A stretch of DNA of 64,000 bases from Brachybacterium endophyticum (GCF_003130585.1 NZ_QFKX01000001.1:62001-126000), one strand, 5' to 3'; shown: positions 24,647-34,250, numbered from the stretch's first letter. Notes: generated by a model from the sequence alone, not told the origin. A program made the numbers and translations.

Positions 24647-24675
24647 GTATACGATCCCTCGGACTGTATACGATC
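24647..24675. promoter_or_regulatory. Pair of GTATACGATC operator-like repeats
   Basis: Two direct copies of GTATACGATC at 24647-24656 and 24666-24675, 19 bp apart (about two helical turns), lying 65-93 bp upstream of the divergent transporter gene. With the copy at 24554 they bracket the spacer and suggest shared GntR control of the hpa operon and the transporter. Confidence 0.6.
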
Positions 24676-24739
24676 CAGCGAGACGTCGTCCCGCAGAGCA
24701 GCGGGACGTCCCCGGTCGTCATGAGACACAGGAGTCCCC

Positions 24740-26137
24740 ATGAGTTCCACCCCGCAGCAGGCTTCCGCGGTGGCCGATCCCCGCGAACGCCGCAAGGTCG
24801 TCGCCGCCGTCGTGGTCGGCACCACCGTCGAGTGGTACGACTTCTTCATCTACGCCTTCGCGGCGAACCTGGTGTTCGCCCACCTCTTCTTCGAGCCGGC
24901 CGGACCGGCGATGATGCAGATCCTCTCGCTGCTCACGATCGGGATCTCCTTCCTCTTCCGGCCGCTCGGCGCGATCCTCGCCGGGCACTTCGGCGACCGC
25001 CTGGGACGCCGGCCGATGCTCGTGATCACCCTGCTGATGATGGGCGGCGCCACCGCCCTCGTGGGCGTGCTGCCCGGGTTCGACACGGCCGGCTGGTTCG
25101 CTCCCGTCGCCCTGCTCGTGCTGCGCATCGTCCAGGGCATCTCGGCGGGCGGCGAATGGGGCGGCGCCGTCCTGATGTCCGTCGAGCACGCCCCGCGCGG
25201 GCGCCGCGGCCGCTACGGGATGTTCCCGCAGCTCGGGGTGCCGATCGGCATGCTGCTGGCCTCCGGGATGCTCGCACTGATGACGGTGCTGGCCCCGGGT
25301 GAGGCGTTCCTGCAGTGGGGCTGGCGCGTGCCGTTCCTGGTCTCCGTGGTCCTGATCCTCGTGGGGTACCTGGTGCGCCGCAGCGTCGACGAGTCCCCGG
25401 TGTTCCGGGAGATCCAGCAGGTGCAGGCCCAGGAGTCCTCCCCGATCCCCACGCTGCTGCGTCGCTTCGGGGGCATCGTGCTGCTCGCGGCCCTCGTGTT
25501 CGCCGGCAACAACGCCGTCGGGTACATGGTCACCGGTGGATTCGTGCAGGGCATGGCCTCGCGCACTCCCGAGGAGGGCGGCCTCGGCTTCGACCCGACC
25601 GCGGTGCAGCTGGCCGTGCTCGCCGCAGCCCTGGTCTGGGCGCTCTCGACGATCGCCTCCGGCTTCCTCTCCGACGCGATCGGCCGCAAGCGCACCTACC
25701 TGATCGGCTGGCTGCTCCAGGGCCTCGCGGTGATCCCGCTGTTCGCCCTGGTCTCGATCGGCACCGGCGGCGTCCTGCTGGGCACCTGCTTCCTCTCGCT
25801 CGGCCTGGGCCTGACCTACGGCCCGCAGTCCGCCTGGTACGCCGAGTCCTTCCCGGCCTCGGTGCGCTTCTCCGGCGTCTCGATCTCCTATGCCCTGGGG
25901 GCGGTGCTGGGTGGCGCGTTCGCCCCGACCATCGCCCAGGCGCTCCTCCAGGCCACCGGCACCACCTGGGCCATCGTGGCCTACCTGCTGGTGATGACGG
26001 CGATCGGCCTGGCCGGGACGCTGTTCCTGCGAGAGCGCACCGACATCCCGCTGAGCCGGGAGTTCGAGGTCTCGGGCTCGTGGGAGACCTGGACCTCGGA
26101 CGCGGAGCTCGGTGTCCTCGCGGACAAGACCGCCTGA
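24740..26137 (+). CDS. MFS transporter, metabolite:H+ symporter (MHS) type
   Basis: 465 residues. The N-terminus VVVGTTVEWYDFFIYAFAAN is the hallmark of the ProP/ShiA/KgtP metabolite:H+ symporter family, followed by FRPLGAILAGHFGDRLGRRP (MFS loop motif) and 12 predicted membrane segments. It is divergent from the hpa operon across the 196-bp spacer with three GntR-type sites, so it probably imports the aromatic acid degraded by that operon, taking the place of HpaX. MHS members also carry dicarboxylates, shikimate and osmolytes, so the substrate rests on context. The hydrophilic C-terminal tail is about 35 residues. Confidence 0.87.
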   Translation: MSSTPQQASAVADPRERRKVVAAVVVGTTVEWYDFFIYAFAANLVFAHLFFEPAGPAMMQILSLLTIGISFLFRPLGAILAGHFGDRLGRRPMLVITLLMMGGATALVGVLPGFDTAGWFAPVALLVLRIVQGISAGGEWGGAVLMSVEHAPRGRRGRYGMFPQLGVPIGMLLASGMLALMTVLAPGEAFLQWGWRVPFLVSVVLILVGYLVRRSVDESPVFREIQQVQAQESSPIPTLLRRFGGIVLLAALVFAGNNAVGYMVTGGFVQGMASRTPEEGGLGFDPTAVQLAVLAAALVWALSTIASGFLSDAIGRKRTYLIGWLLQGLAVIPLFALVSIGTGGVLLGTCFLSLGLGLTYGPQSAWYAESFPASVRFSGVSISYALGAVLGGAFAPTIAQALLQATGTTWAIVAYLLVMTAIGLAGTLFLRERTDIPLSREFEVSGSWETWTSDAELGVLADKTA

Positions 26138-26190
26138 CGGGAGGAGCGGGGTCGCAGCGGACCGAGGAAGGCGGCCGCGCGGCGGATCCC

Positions 26191-27858
26191 TCAGGCGGTG
26201 ACGCCCGCGGTCGCGCGCGGCGGGTTGGCCGCGATCACCTCACGCTGGTGCGGGGAGATCACGTCGACCGAGATCCGGCAGTCCAGCACCAGGAAGCGTC
26301 GCTGCGCAGGGTCCTCGTCCGTCCACCGGCGCAGCACGTCCAGGTCATCGAGGGTGCGGACGACGTGGCCCTCGGCGCCGACGGCCGCGGCGAGAGCGGC
26401 GACGTCGACCTCGGGGATCCGCATCGCCGTCTGATCAAGGCCCTGCAGGCCGTAGAGATTGACCTCGGCCCCGTAGGCGGCGTCGTTCCAGACCACCGCC
26501 ATCCCGTGACCGCCGGCCACGCGCACCGCCGACTCGAGGTCGGCGAGCGCCATCAGCCCGCCGCCGTCACCCGTGGTCAGCACGACCGTGCTCCTGGGGC
26601 CGGCGGCCGCGGCGCCGACCACACAGGGCCAGCCCAATCCGATGGTCTGGTAGGCGGTGCCCACCATCACCATGCGCTCGGGCGCGGCGATCGGCCAGTA
26701 CATGTTCGCCCAGCCGATGAAGTGGCCGCCGTCGGAGACGACCACACGGTCCGCGGGCAGCAGCGGCGCCAGATGCGCCGCGAGGGAGCGGGGGTCCAGC
26801 CGACCATCAGGTGCGAGCGCCTCCCCCTGCTCACGCACGAGCAGGGCGGGCACGTCCACGCTCTCCCGCCAGCGGGTGCTCGCAGCACCCCTCCGGCGCA
26901 GCGCGTCGACGAGACCGAGCGTGGCCAGGCGGGCATCACCCTGCAGGTACCGGTCGACGCGGGTGTGCGTCGGGCTGCCCGCCACGTCGATCTGGACCAG
27001 CCGGGCGCCCTCGCCCAACAGGGCGCCGAAGCGCATCGTGAAGGGGGAGAGGGAGGCGCCGATCGCGAGCACCAGATCCGCGTCGGCCACCGTCCCCATC
27101 GCCGCCTCGGCACCGAAGCCGCCGGTGACACCGAGGTCGAAACGGGGATCGGGAGCGAGAGAGCGGGCGAGCGCCGTCGAGGCCGTGAGCGCACCGAGCC
27201 GCTCGGCGAGCTCGCCGACCGCCTCCCCGGCGCCGGCGAGCCAGGCGCCCCGGCCCAGGAGCAGCAGGGGCCGCTCGCTGCGGGCGAGCAGCTCCGCCAC
27301 GCCCTCGACTCCCTGCGGGTCCGGCGGCACGGGTTCGAGGAGCGCGGGCCTCGAGGGGGCGGGGAGGTCGCCGACCTCCTGGCTCGCGAGGTCGTAGGGG
27401 ATCGCGAGCACCACGGGGCAGCGCTCGCGCAGAGCCAGGTCGAGGGCCGCCTCGGTGGTGGCCCCGGCGTCGTCGGCCCCGACCTGCAGCGTGCGCACTC
27501 CCAGGGCGGCGGCGCTCGCCGTCTGGTCCACGTCCCAGCTGCGAGGGCCGGTGGTCGGGGCGTCACCGGCCACGAGCACGAGCGGGATGCGGGCCTGCTG
27601 CGCCTCCGCCAGGGCGGTCAGGGTGTTGGTGAACCCCGCGCCGTAGGTCGTGGTCGCCGCGGCGAGGCGGCCGCTCACGCGGTAGTGCGCGTCGGCCGCG
27701 GCGACGGCGCCGGCCTCGTGCCGCACGGCGACGTACCGGGCGTGCGGCTCGCTCGCCAGGGCGTCGAGCAGATGGGCGTTGCCGTTGCCCATCACGCCGA
27801 AGACGTGCTCGACGCGGCGGGCGAGGACGGCGGCCACGTGGGCCGAGACCGTGGGCAT
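26191..27858 (-). CDS. Thiamine-diphosphate-dependent enzyme (acetolactate-synthase-like)
   Basis: 555 residues in the three-domain ThDP arrangement: PYR domain with catalytic Glu48 (VRHEAGAVAAAD), a central domain with LLLLGRGAW and LVLAIGAS, and a C-terminal PP domain with the Mg-ThDP motif TTGDGGGLMALADLESAVR closed by NDAAYG. This is the layout of acetolactate synthase large subunits, glyoxylate carboligase and benzoylformate decarboxylase. No small subunit and no clear FAD-specific pattern are seen nearby, so a decarboxylase or carboligase of unknown substrate is safest. It converges on the MHS transporter, 53 bp away, and may act on a pathway oxo acid. Confidence 0.8.
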   Translation of the reverse strand: MPTVSAHVAAVLARRVEHVFGVMGNGNAHLLDALASEPHARYVAVRHEAGAVAAADAHYRVSGRLAAATTTYGAGFTNTLTALAEAQQARIPLVLVAGDAPTTGPRSWDVDQTASAAALGVRTLQVGADDAGATTEAALDLALRERCPVVLAIPYDLASQEVGDLPAPSRPALLEPVPPDPQGVEGVAELLARSERPLLLLGRGAWLAGAGEAVGELAERLGALTASTALARSLAPDPRFDLGVTGGFGAEAAMGTVADADLVLAIGASLSPFTMRFGALLGEGARLVQIDVAGSPTHTRVDRYLQGDARLATLGLVDALRRRGAASTRWRESVDVPALLVREQGEALAPDGRLDPRSLAAHLAPLLPADRVVVSDGGHFIGWANMYWPIAAPERMVMVGTAYQTIGLGWPCVVGAAAAGPRSTVVLTTGDGGGLMALADLESAVRVAGGHGMAVVWNDAAYGAEVNLYGLQGLDQTAMRIPEVDVAALAAAVGAEGHVVRTLDDLDVLRRWTDEDPAQRRFLVLDCRISVDVISPHQREVIAANPPRATAGVTA

Positions 27859-27992
27859 GACAGGGCTCCTCGTGACGGGATCTCGACGGGCCGCCCCGCC
27901 GGCGGAGACGCGACGGTGCGGCCCACGTCGATCCTGCCGGATCCGCTCGTCCCGCCCGGGCCGAACGCGGCGGCGTCCGGGGGAGGAGACGC

Positions 27993-28424
27993 TCAGTCCG
28001 TTTCGATCGCCCGCAGGTGCTCGGGTGTCACCTCGTCGACGTGATCCTCGACCTCGTCGTGGTTGCCGACCCAGCGCGCGACGTACGGGCAGACGGGCAC
28101 GATGCGCCGCCCCTCCGCGATGCTCTCGTCCAGGGCGGTGCGGGTCAGGGTCGAGGCCAGCCCCCGCCCTTCGTACTCGTCGAAGACGACGGTGTGGAAG
28201 AAGATCCGCTGCGTGCTGCCGCCCTGCTCGAGGTCGCGATACTTCGAGAAGCCGGCGTGGTGCTCGCCGACGAACACGTCGAAGCGCTGCTTGTCCGGGT
28301 CATCCCGCACGGTGGTGCGATCCGCGCTCGCCCCGTCGGTCACGCCCTGCTCGGCGCCGGCGGGAGCCTCGCTGCGCGAGTGGCTGCCGGGGGTGTTGTC
28401 GGGGTCGCTGCTGGGCTCGGTCAT
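27993..28424 (-). CDS. GNAT-fold acetyltransferase of the YidJ/NATD1 type
   Basis: 143 residues. The first 45 are hydrophilic and low in complexity; the rest is a short GNAT-like fold typical of GNAT_YidJ/NATD1 proteins: HAGFSKYRDLEQ, FFHTVVFDEYEGRGLASTLT with the acetyl-CoA loop YEGRGLAS, and VCPYVARWVGNH near the C-terminus. Substrate unknown. Its ATG overlaps the pirin stop (ATGA), so the two are made from one mRNA. The 134-bp gap downstream shows no clear signal. Confidence 0.8.
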   Translation of the reverse strand: MTEPSSDPDNTPGSHSRSEAPAGAEQGVTDGASADRTTVRDDPDKQRFDVFVGEHHAGFSKYRDLEQGGSTQRIFFHTVVFDEYEGRGLASTLTRTALDESIAEGRRIVPVCPYVARWVGNHDEVEDHVDEVTPEHLRAIETD

Positions 28425-29542
28425 GACCTGGATCCTCTCGGCTGACGACGGGGTCGGAGACGCGCATGGGGGAGTGCCGGCGCGGGCAGCGGCGCCGGGG
28501 TGTCGGAGGGGAACGGACCGAAGCGGTCGGATCGGGGCGGGACCGTGGCGGGGAAGGCCGGAGGGCCCGACGGGGCGTCGTCCGCGGCGATCTCGTGCTG
28601 CCACTGCTCGCGGAAGGCCGCGATCTCCTCGTGGGAGCGGCCCACGAAGTTCCACCACATGACGATCTCCTCCTCGAAGGGCGGGCCGCCGATGAGGATC
28701 AGACGTGCAGGCTCCGCGCCGGCCTCCAGCACGAGGTGGGAGGCGCCGACGGGGAGATGCACGAGGTCGTCGGGCTGCAGGTCGACGGGTTCGTCCTCCC
28801 GTGGGGCGCCGTCCCCGGTCGTCTCGGTGCGGGTCGCCACGTGGACCGTTCCCGCATCGACGAGGACGCCGTGCTCGAAGGTGGGGTCCACCGGGAGGAG
28901 GAGTCGGCCAGCGGTCGGGAGCAGCACCTCGGCCGCGAGGGCGGTGGTGCGGGTGTCGATCGGTGAGGGGGCCGTTCCGGTGGCGACGGCGTCCGCGGCG
29001 TCACCCGCGGCGGTGGCCTCCGCGAGCTCGCCGAGATAGGTGCGCACCGCGCCGCCGGGCACCTCGACGAGGGGAGCGACATGGTGCTGGGAGCCGGGAT
29101 CGCCGTGACGCTCGGACTCGGGCAGGGCGTACCAGAGCTGGACGCCGTGCAGCGTCCTCGTGTCGGCCGTGGAGAACTCCGAGTGGGAGACCCCGCGCCC
29201 GGCGATCATCAGGTTGACCTCGCCCGGCCGCACCGTGTTCGCGAAGTCCGTGGAGTCCCGATGCTCGATCCGGCCCTCGAACAGCAGCGTCACCGTCGCC
29301 AGGCCCGTGTGCGGGTGGCGCGGGACGGCCATGCCGCCGCTCGCGGCGACGTCGTCGGGCCCGAAGTGGTCGACGAAGCACCAGGGGCCGATCAGCGAGC
29401 GCTCGCGGTGGGGGAGGGTGCGGCGCACGGTCATCGCGCGCGGCCCGCCGAGCGGGACCTCGCGCGGGGTGATGACGGTGGGGCCGACGTGCTCGGCGGC
29501 CGCGCAGCGCACTTCCTGCGGGTTCTTCTCGGTCGTCGACAT
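28421..29542 (-). CDS. Pirin family protein
   Basis: 373 residues, longer than the usual 230-310 because of Ala/Asp-rich insertions (around 170-200) and a Pro-rich tail. The N-terminal cupin has the pirin metal cluster VPRHPHTGLATVTLLFEGRI (two His), HRDS and RGVSHSEFS; the second cupin is followed by the family-typical ending FEEEIVMWWNFVGRSHEEI. Bacterial pirins are iron-binding redox-sensitive proteins, some with quercetinase activity or binding pyruvate dehydrogenase. It is coupled to the GNAT gene. The function here is not resolved beyond family level. Confidence 0.9.
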   Translation of the reverse strand: MSTTEKNPQEVRCAAAEHVGPTVITPREVPLGGPRAMTVRRTLPHRERSLIGPWCFVDHFGPDDVAASGGMAVPRHPHTGLATVTLLFEGRIEHRDSTDFANTVRPGEVNLMIAGRGVSHSEFSTADTRTLHGVQLWYALPESERHGDPGSQHHVAPLVEVPGGAVRTYLGELAEATAAGDAADAVATGTAPSPIDTRTTALAAEVLLPTAGRLLLPVDPTFEHGVLVDAGTVHVATRTETTGDGAPREDEPVDLQPDDLVHLPVGASHLVLEAGAEPARLILIGGPPFEEEIVMWWNFVGRSHEEIAAFREQWQHEIAADDAPSGPPAFPATVPPRSDRFGPFPSDTPAPLPAPALPHARLRPRRQPRGSRS

Positions 29543-29628
29543 GCGCGCCTCCCGTCCGACGTCGGCGTGCTCAGCCTATGCCCGACGGGCGCGGTGGGAG
29601 CACGCCTGCAGCGGACTCTTGTGCTGGC

Positions 29629-29644
29629 GTGAACGGGCGTTTAC
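29629..29644. promoter_or_regulatory. Second, imperfect TetR-operator-like site
   Basis: GTGAACGGGCGTTTAC matches the perfect palindrome at 29661 in 12 of 16 positions and keeps the outer GTGAAC and GTT-AC halves. The two sites start 32 bp apart, about three helical turns, so they could bind regulator dimers on the same DNA face. Confidence 0.5.
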
Positions 29645-29660
29645 AGTGATGCCCAGAGGT

Positions 29661-29676
29661 GTGAACACGTGTTCAC
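29661..29676. promoter_or_regulatory. Perfect 16-bp palindrome, likely TetR operator
   Basis: GTGAACACGTGTTCAC is self-complementary over all 16 bases. It lies 17 bp upstream of the TetR-family start at 29693, the usual place for an autoregulatory operator controlling the exporter operon. Confidence 0.7.
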
Positions 29677-29692
29677 GGCGAGAGGAGCGGGA

Positions 29693-30463
29693 ATGGTCCC
29701 GTCGACGGAGTCGAGCACGACCCCTGGGCCAGGCCCGGGGCCCGAGGGCATCGACGAGGACCCTCTGCTGGTCACGGCGATCGAGCGGTTCGCGTACGAG
29801 GGCTCGGCCGCGACCCTGCGGGGGATCGCGAAGGAGGCCGGTGTCAGCGCCGCCCTGTTGGTCAAGCGCTTCGGCTCGAAGGAGGGGCTGCGGCGTGCGT
29901 GCGATGCGGTGGTGCTCGAGCGGATCGTGCGGACCAAGCGGATCTCGATCGCGGCGGCCTCCCAGCGGCGCCTGGTCTGGGGCCTGCCGGCCGATGCCGA
30001 CCAGGCCGTCCTGCTCGGGTACGTCCTGCAGGCGGTGCTCGCGGGCGGCGAGGCAGGACGCACCTTCCTCGAGCACATGATGGCCGATGCCGAGGGGTAC
30101 ACCGGCGAGGCGGTCGAGGCGGGTATCGCGCGGCCCAGCCGGGACGAGGCGGCCCGGGCGAAGTTCCTGGTGATGAGCGGGGTCGGGGCGCTTCTGATCT
30201 CGATGCTGATGACCAAGGGGGCCGGCGGGGCGGCCGCCCAGGACCTCGACACGCTGCTCGCCCACGCCCAGGACGAGGTGGCCCTGCCGATGCTCGAGAT
30301 GTACACCGACGGCTTCTTCACCGATCCGAGCATCCTGCGCGACTACGCGGCGAACCTGCGCGACGCCGACGCCACGAACCCCGATGGCGCCACGAACCCC
30401 GATGGCGCCGCGAACCCCGATGGCACCACGAGCTCCGACCAACCGCCCCGGGAGGCGTCATGA
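29693..30463 (+). CDS. TetR family regulator of ABC exporter
   Basis: 256 residues from the ATG at 29693, chosen for AGAGGAGCGGGA upstream; an in-frame ATG at 29669 lies inside the operator palindrome. After a Pro/Gly-rich stretch the HTH occupies about residues 22-66 ([20 protein letters not shown]). A variable ligand domain follows, and the C-terminus carries an N-P-D-G-A repeat encoded by an 18-bp tandem repeat. It overlaps the ATPase gene as ATGA and lies behind a perfect 16-bp palindrome, so it most likely represses its own exporter operon and senses the exported compound. Confidence 0.88.
   Translation: MVPSTESSTTPGPGPGPEGIDEDPLLVTAIERFAYEGSAATLRGIAKEAGVSAALLVKRFGSKEGLRRACDAVVLERIVRTKRISIAAASQRRLVWGLPADADQAVLLGYVLQAVLAGGEAGRTFLEHMMADAEGYTGEAVEAGIARPSRDEAARAKFLVMSGVGALLISMLMTKGAGGAAAQDLDTLLAHAQDEVALPMLEMYTDGFFTDPSILRDYAANLRDADATNPDGATNPDGAANPDGTTSSDQPPREAS
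30371..30424 (+). repeat. Three tandem 18-bp repeats in TetR gene
   Basis: GCCACGAACCCCGATGGC occurs at 30371 and 30389, with a one-base variant at 30407, encoding [12 protein letters not shown] and AANPDG. A partial fourth copy follows. The frame is preserved because the unit is a multiple of three, so copy-number change by slippage would only alter tail length. Confidence 0.85.
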
Positions 30464-31467
30464 GCGTGATCGACATCCGCGAGCTGACCAAGTCCTTCGG
30501 CCACACCCGCGCGCTGGACGGGCTGGACCTGCAGGTCGGCGAGGGCGAGGTGCGTGGCTTCCTGGGGCCCAACGGCGCCGGCAAGTCCACCACCATCCGG
30601 GTGCTGCTGGGGCTGCTGCGCGCCGACGGCGGCAGCGCCCGCCTGTTCGGCGGCGACCCGTGGTCGGACCCGGTCGCGCTGCACCGTCGCCTGGCCTACG
30701 TGCCGGGGGACGTCGCCCTGTGGCCGAACCTCACCGGCGGGGAATGCATCGACTACCTGTCCCGCCTGCGCGGCCGCACCGACCCTGCACGCCGCGCGGC
30801 CCTGCTGGAGCGCTTCGAGCTCGATCCGCGCAAGAAGGCCCGGACCTACTCCAAGGGCAACCGCCAGAAGGTGGCCCTGGTCGCCGCGCTCGCCAGCGAT
30901 GCCGAGCTGTACGTGCTGGACGAACCCACCTCGGGGCTGGACCCGCTGATGGAGGCCGTCTTCACCCAGGAGGTCCGCGCGCTGCGGGACCAGGGTCGCT
31001 CGGTGCTGCTGAGCAGCCACATCCTCAGCGAGGTCGAGAAGCTCTGCGACACCGTCACCATCATCCGCGCCGGGCGCGCCGTCGAATCGGGGACCCTCAC
31101 GCAGCTGCGCCACCTCACCCGCACCCGCGTGAGCGCCGTCGTGCGCGGTGACGTCCGCCCGATCCTGGCGATCCCCGGCACCCACGAGCGCACGTCCGAA
31201 CGCCCCGTCGGTGCCGACGGCGGCGACGGTGCCGTCGGCGGCGCCGGTGCCGGTGCCGCCGGCCCGGATCGTGCGGCGGGTCCCGTCGGTACCGGCACCA
31301 CGCGCCTCACCCTGGAGGTCGAGCCCTCGGCGCTCGACGAGGTGCTGCGGGCGCTCGCCCGCGAGGGCGTTGAGACGATGACGGCGTCGCCGCCCTCCCT
31401 CGAGGACCTCTTCCTGGGCCACTACGGCGACCAGCACGCCCCGCAGGCCTCCCGGGAGCGGGCATGA
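30460..31467 (+). CDS. ABC exporter ATP-binding protein
   Basis: 335 residues. Walker [10 protein letters not shown] (residues 36-44), signature [11 protein letters not shown] (a divergent SGGQ as in DrrA-type drug exporters), Walker [14 protein letters not shown] and H-loop [11 protein letters not shown] are all present. The Q-loop region reads [13 protein letters not shown], which is usual in this subfamily. A Gly/Ala-rich insert (about 245-285) separates the ATPase from a C-terminal domain ending [10 protein letters not shown]. It is coupled by ATGA overlaps to TetR upstream and to the permease downstream and should power export by that permease. Confidence 0.92.
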   Translation: MSVIDIRELTKSFGHTRALDGLDLQVGEGEVRGFLGPNGAGKSTTIRVLLGLLRADGGSARLFGGDPWSDPVALHRRLAYVPGDVALWPNLTGGECIDYLSRLRGRTDPARRAALLERFELDPRKKARTYSKGNRQKVALVAALASDAELYVLDEPTSGLDPLMEAVFTQEVRALRDQGRSVLLSSHILSEVEKLCDTVTIIRAGRAVESGTLTQLRHLTRTRVSAVVRGDVRPILAIPGTHERTSERPVGADGGDGAVGGAGAGAAGPDRAAGPVGTGTTRLTLEVEPSALDEVLRALAREGVETMTASPPSLEDLFLGHYGDQHAPQASRERA

Positions 31468-33179
31468 ACGCCTCCGGCGCGGAACCGCTCACCGCCCGGC
31501 CCGCCGCCGGCACCCCGCGTCATCCCAGCCATCGGGCCGACGTGCACCGCGGACCCGTCGGATCGGAGCTGGCGGGAACGCTGATGATCGCCCGCCACAT
31601 CCTGCGCCGGGACCGGGTGCGGTTGTGCGTGTGGGCGATCGCGCTGACCGCTTTCGTGCTGTATTTCAGCGTCGCCCTGCGCACCGTCTTCGACCCCGAG
31701 GCGCTCGCCGCCCGCGCCGCCGTCATGCGCACCCCCTCCGGGATCGTCATGGGCGGGCCCGGGTACGGCCTGGACCACTACACGCCGATGGTCGCCGTCG
31801 CCAACGAGGGCATCACCTGGATCGTCGCGGCACTGGGCATCATGAGCCTCCTGCACGTGGTGCGCCACACCCGCGCCGAGGAGGATGCCGGACGGGCCGA
31901 GCTGATGGGCGCCGGAGCCGTCGGCCGACACGCACCGGCGCTCGCGACGCTCCTGGTGCTGACCGCACAGCTGCTGGTGATCACGGTGCTGGGGGCGCTC
32001 GCCACCCTCGCCGGCGGCGACGACGCCTCGTTCCTCGACGGGCTCGGGATGATGGGCGGCAGCACCCTGGCCGCGCTCGTGATCGGGGCGGTGGCCCTGC
32101 TCGCGAGCGAGGTCGCCGCGACCTCCCGCACCGCCACCGGCCTGGCCCTCGCCGGCCTCGCCCTCCTGTTCGCCGTGCGCGCCGCCGGGGACCTCATCCA
32201 CCGCGAGGGCTCACTGCTGTCGTGGTTCTCGCCCTTCGCCTGGCCCCAGCAGATGCGTCCCTTCGTGGACCTGCGATGGTGGCCGGCGCTGCTGTCGGTC
32301 GCGGCAGTGCTCGTGCTGCTGGCCGTCGCCGCCGGCCTCTCGCGTCGGCGCGACCTGGGCCGAGGACTGGTCGCCGACCGTGCGGGCCGGTCGCAAGCGA
32401 CGTCGTGGCTGCGCAGCCCGCTCGCTCTGGCGTGGCGCCAGCAGCGCGGGATGCTGCTGTGGAGCTGCCTCGGGCTCGGCCTGCTCTGGCTCGCCACCGG
32501 CACGATGATGTCCACCCTCGCCGACATGGGGCGCGACCTGGTCTCCCAGACGCCCGCGCTCGCCGGGATGCTCGGCAGCGACAGCTCGGCCTTCACCGGG
32601 CAGTTCCTGGACCTGATCCTGCTGTTCGCCGCGCTGTGCGCCGCCGCCTACGGCATCGTCGCCTCCGGCCAGCACTGCCGCGCCGAGGAGACCAGCGGAC
32701 GCCTCGAGGCCGTGCTCGCCGCCCCCGTGAGCCGGCGGCGCTGGCTGACCGCGCAGCTGCTGGTCGCGCTGACCGGGACCGCTGTGCTGCTCGTCGTCTC
32801 GGTCGCCGCGCTCGCCGCCGGGGCGCTGGCCGTGGGCGTCGACGACCCCGACGTCGGCCGGTACGGGGCCGCACTGCTCGCGCACCTGCCGGCGACCCTG
32901 GTGTTCGCGGCGCTGTCGGCCGCGCTCTTCGCGTGGGTCCCGCGCGGAGGAGGACTGGCCTGGATGCTGATCGCCGTCGTGTTCGGGATCGCGATGTTCG
33001 GGGAGATGCTCGACCTGCCGGACTGGGTGCAGGGCATCTCCCCGTTCCACTGGGTGCCCGACTCCTTCACCGAGGACACCGACCCGGCCGGTCCCCTGAT
33101 GCTGCTCGCGGTGGATGCGGTGCTCAGCGCGCTGGCCCTGGTGGGCATCGGCCGACGCGCCATCGACGGCGGACTGTGA
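31464..33179 (+). CDS. ABC exporter permease (polyketide antibiotic exporter type)
   Basis: 571 residues with about 12 predicted membrane segments in two similar halves; each half begins with a cytoplasmic ARHILRRDR- or [12 protein letters not shown] segment before TM1. [14 protein letters not shown] and [20 protein letters not shown] are the repeated cytoplasmic coupling motifs (R-x-E-E-x-x-G-R) typical of the TnrB-like ABC-2 family of actinobacteria, which export tetronasin-like and other compounds. The start overlaps the ATPase stop. The export substrate is unknown; no biosynthetic cluster lies nearby, so self-protection from an external compound is a fair inference. Confidence 0.88.
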   Translation: MNASGAEPLTARPAAGTPRHPSHRADVHRGPVGSELAGTLMIARHILRRDRVRLCVWAIALTAFVLYFSVALRTVFDPEALAARAAVMRTPSGIVMGGPGYGLDHYTPMVAVANEGITWIVAALGIMSLLHVVRHTRAEEDAGRAELMGAGAVGRHAPALATLLVLTAQLLVITVLGALATLAGGDDASFLDGLGMMGGSTLAALVIGAVALLASEVAATSRTATGLALAGLALLFAVRAAGDLIHREGSLLSWFSPFAWPQQMRPFVDLRWWPALLSVAAVLVLLAVAAGLSRRRDLGRGLVADRAGRSQATSWLRSPLALAWRQQRGMLLWSCLGLGLLWLATGTMMSTLADMGRDLVSQTPALAGMLGSDSSAFTGQFLDLILLFAALCAAAYGIVASGQHCRAEETSGRLEAVLAAPVSRRRWLTAQLLVALTGTAVLLVVSVAALAAGALAVGVDDPDVGRYGAALLAHLPATLVFAALSAALFAWVPRGGGLAWMLIAVVFGIAMFGEMLDLPDWVQGISPFHWVPDSFTEDTDPAGPLMLLAVDAVLSALALVGIGRRAIDGGL

Positions 33180-33354
33180 CGGGCCGGGTGGCATCCAGTC
33201 CGGCCGTGATCTGAGAGGCGCCGGCGTGGGCGGAGTCCGCGCACGCGTCGCTCCTGTCGTAGCCTCGGGGCGGACCCGACGGCGCCGTACGGGACCAGCA
33301 CTCCGCGGCGTCGTATCAGGGCCGTCTCAGGCACGAACCGTTGGAGGACCACCC

Positions 33355-34176
33355 GTGACACACGTTCCCGCAGAGATCTCGCGCTCCTGGCTGCTGGTCT
33401 CCGGACGACACAGCGAGCAGTTCGACCGGGCCGTGCGCACCCGCGCGGACCAGGTGGTGCTCGACATCGAGGACGCGGTCGACCCCCAGCACAAGGCCGA
33501 GGCCCGCGGTGACGTGGTGCGCTGGCTCGAGGACGGCTCCGCCTGGGTGCGGATCAACGATCGCTCGAGCCCGTTCTGGGAGGAGGACGTCGACGCCCTG
33601 GCCGAGGTCTCCGGCCTCGAGGGCGTGGTGCTGGCGAAGGCGGAGGCCCCCGAGCAGGTCACCGAGACCGCCGAACGCCTGGGCGGCAGCACTCCCGTGA
33701 TCGCGCTGGTCGAGTCCGCCCTCGGCATCGAGGAGGCCGTCTCCATCGCCCGCGCCCGCGGCGCCTTCCGCCTCGCCTTCGGCAGCGGCGACTACCGGCG
33801 CGACACCGGGACCAGCTCCGACGACCTCGCCATGGCCTACCCCCGCTCCCGCCTCGTGGTCGCCAGCCGGATCGGCGACCTGCCGGGCCCGATCGACGGG
33901 CCCACCGTCGGCTCGAGCCACCCGATCCTGCGCGAGCAGTCGACCACCGCGGTCTCCCTGGGCATGACCGGGAAGCTCTGCCTGGACATCGACCAGCTCA
34001 GCGTCATCAACGAGACCATCAGCCCCACGCCCTCCGACGTCGAATGGGCACGGGACTTCCTCGCCGACTTCGCCGACCGCGGCGGCGTCATCCGCGACGG
34101 CAGCGACCTGCCGCGCCTGGGCCGGGCCCGGAAGATCGAGCACCTCGCGAGCGCCTTCGGCATCGACCCGGCGTGA
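33355..34176 (+). CDS. HpcH/HpaI aldolase / citrate lyase beta family protein
   Basis: 273 residues from a GTG at 33355 preceded by TTGGAGGACC. It has the CitE-like TIM barrel: SWLLVSGRHSEQFDRA at the N-terminus, VVLDIEDAVDPQHKAEAR (metal-binding Glu/Asp), WVRINDRSSPFWEEDVDAL, VIALVESALGIEEA and MTGKLCLDIDQL near the end. Related proteins are citryl-CoA, malyl-CoA or citramalyl-CoA lyases and thioesterases. No CitD or CitF subunit is present, so it is a stand-alone CitE-like protein with unassigned acyl-CoA substrate. Single gene; the 175-bp spacer upstream shows no clear operator. Confidence 0.85.
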   Translation: MTHVPAEISRSWLLVSGRHSEQFDRAVRTRADQVVLDIEDAVDPQHKAEARGDVVRWLEDGSAWVRINDRSSPFWEEDVDALAEVSGLEGVVLAKAEAPEQVTETAERLGGSTPVIALVESALGIEEAVSIARARGAFRLAFGSGDYRRDTGTSSDDLAMAYPRSRLVVASRIGDLPGPIDGPTVGSSHPILREQSTTAVSLGMTGKLCLDIDQLSVINETISPTPSDVEWARDFLADFADRGGVIRDGSDLPRLGRARKIEHLASAFGIDPA

Positions 34177-34250
34177 GGGGGTGGGTGGGGGTCCTGCGGT
34201 AGGAGCCCGCGCCAGGGGTCGGAGAGGTCGGATGGGCCTGCGCGGGACTA

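Noticed and set aside
26191..27858. Assigning the ThDP enzyme as acetolactate synthase IlvB
   Set aside because: No small subunit gene or branched-chain genes nearby, and the sequence is only generally similar; family-level call kept.
29669..29692. Upstream ATG for the TetR gene
   Set aside because: It lies within the 16-bp operator palindrome and has no ribosome site; the ATG at 29693 has AGAGGAGCGG.
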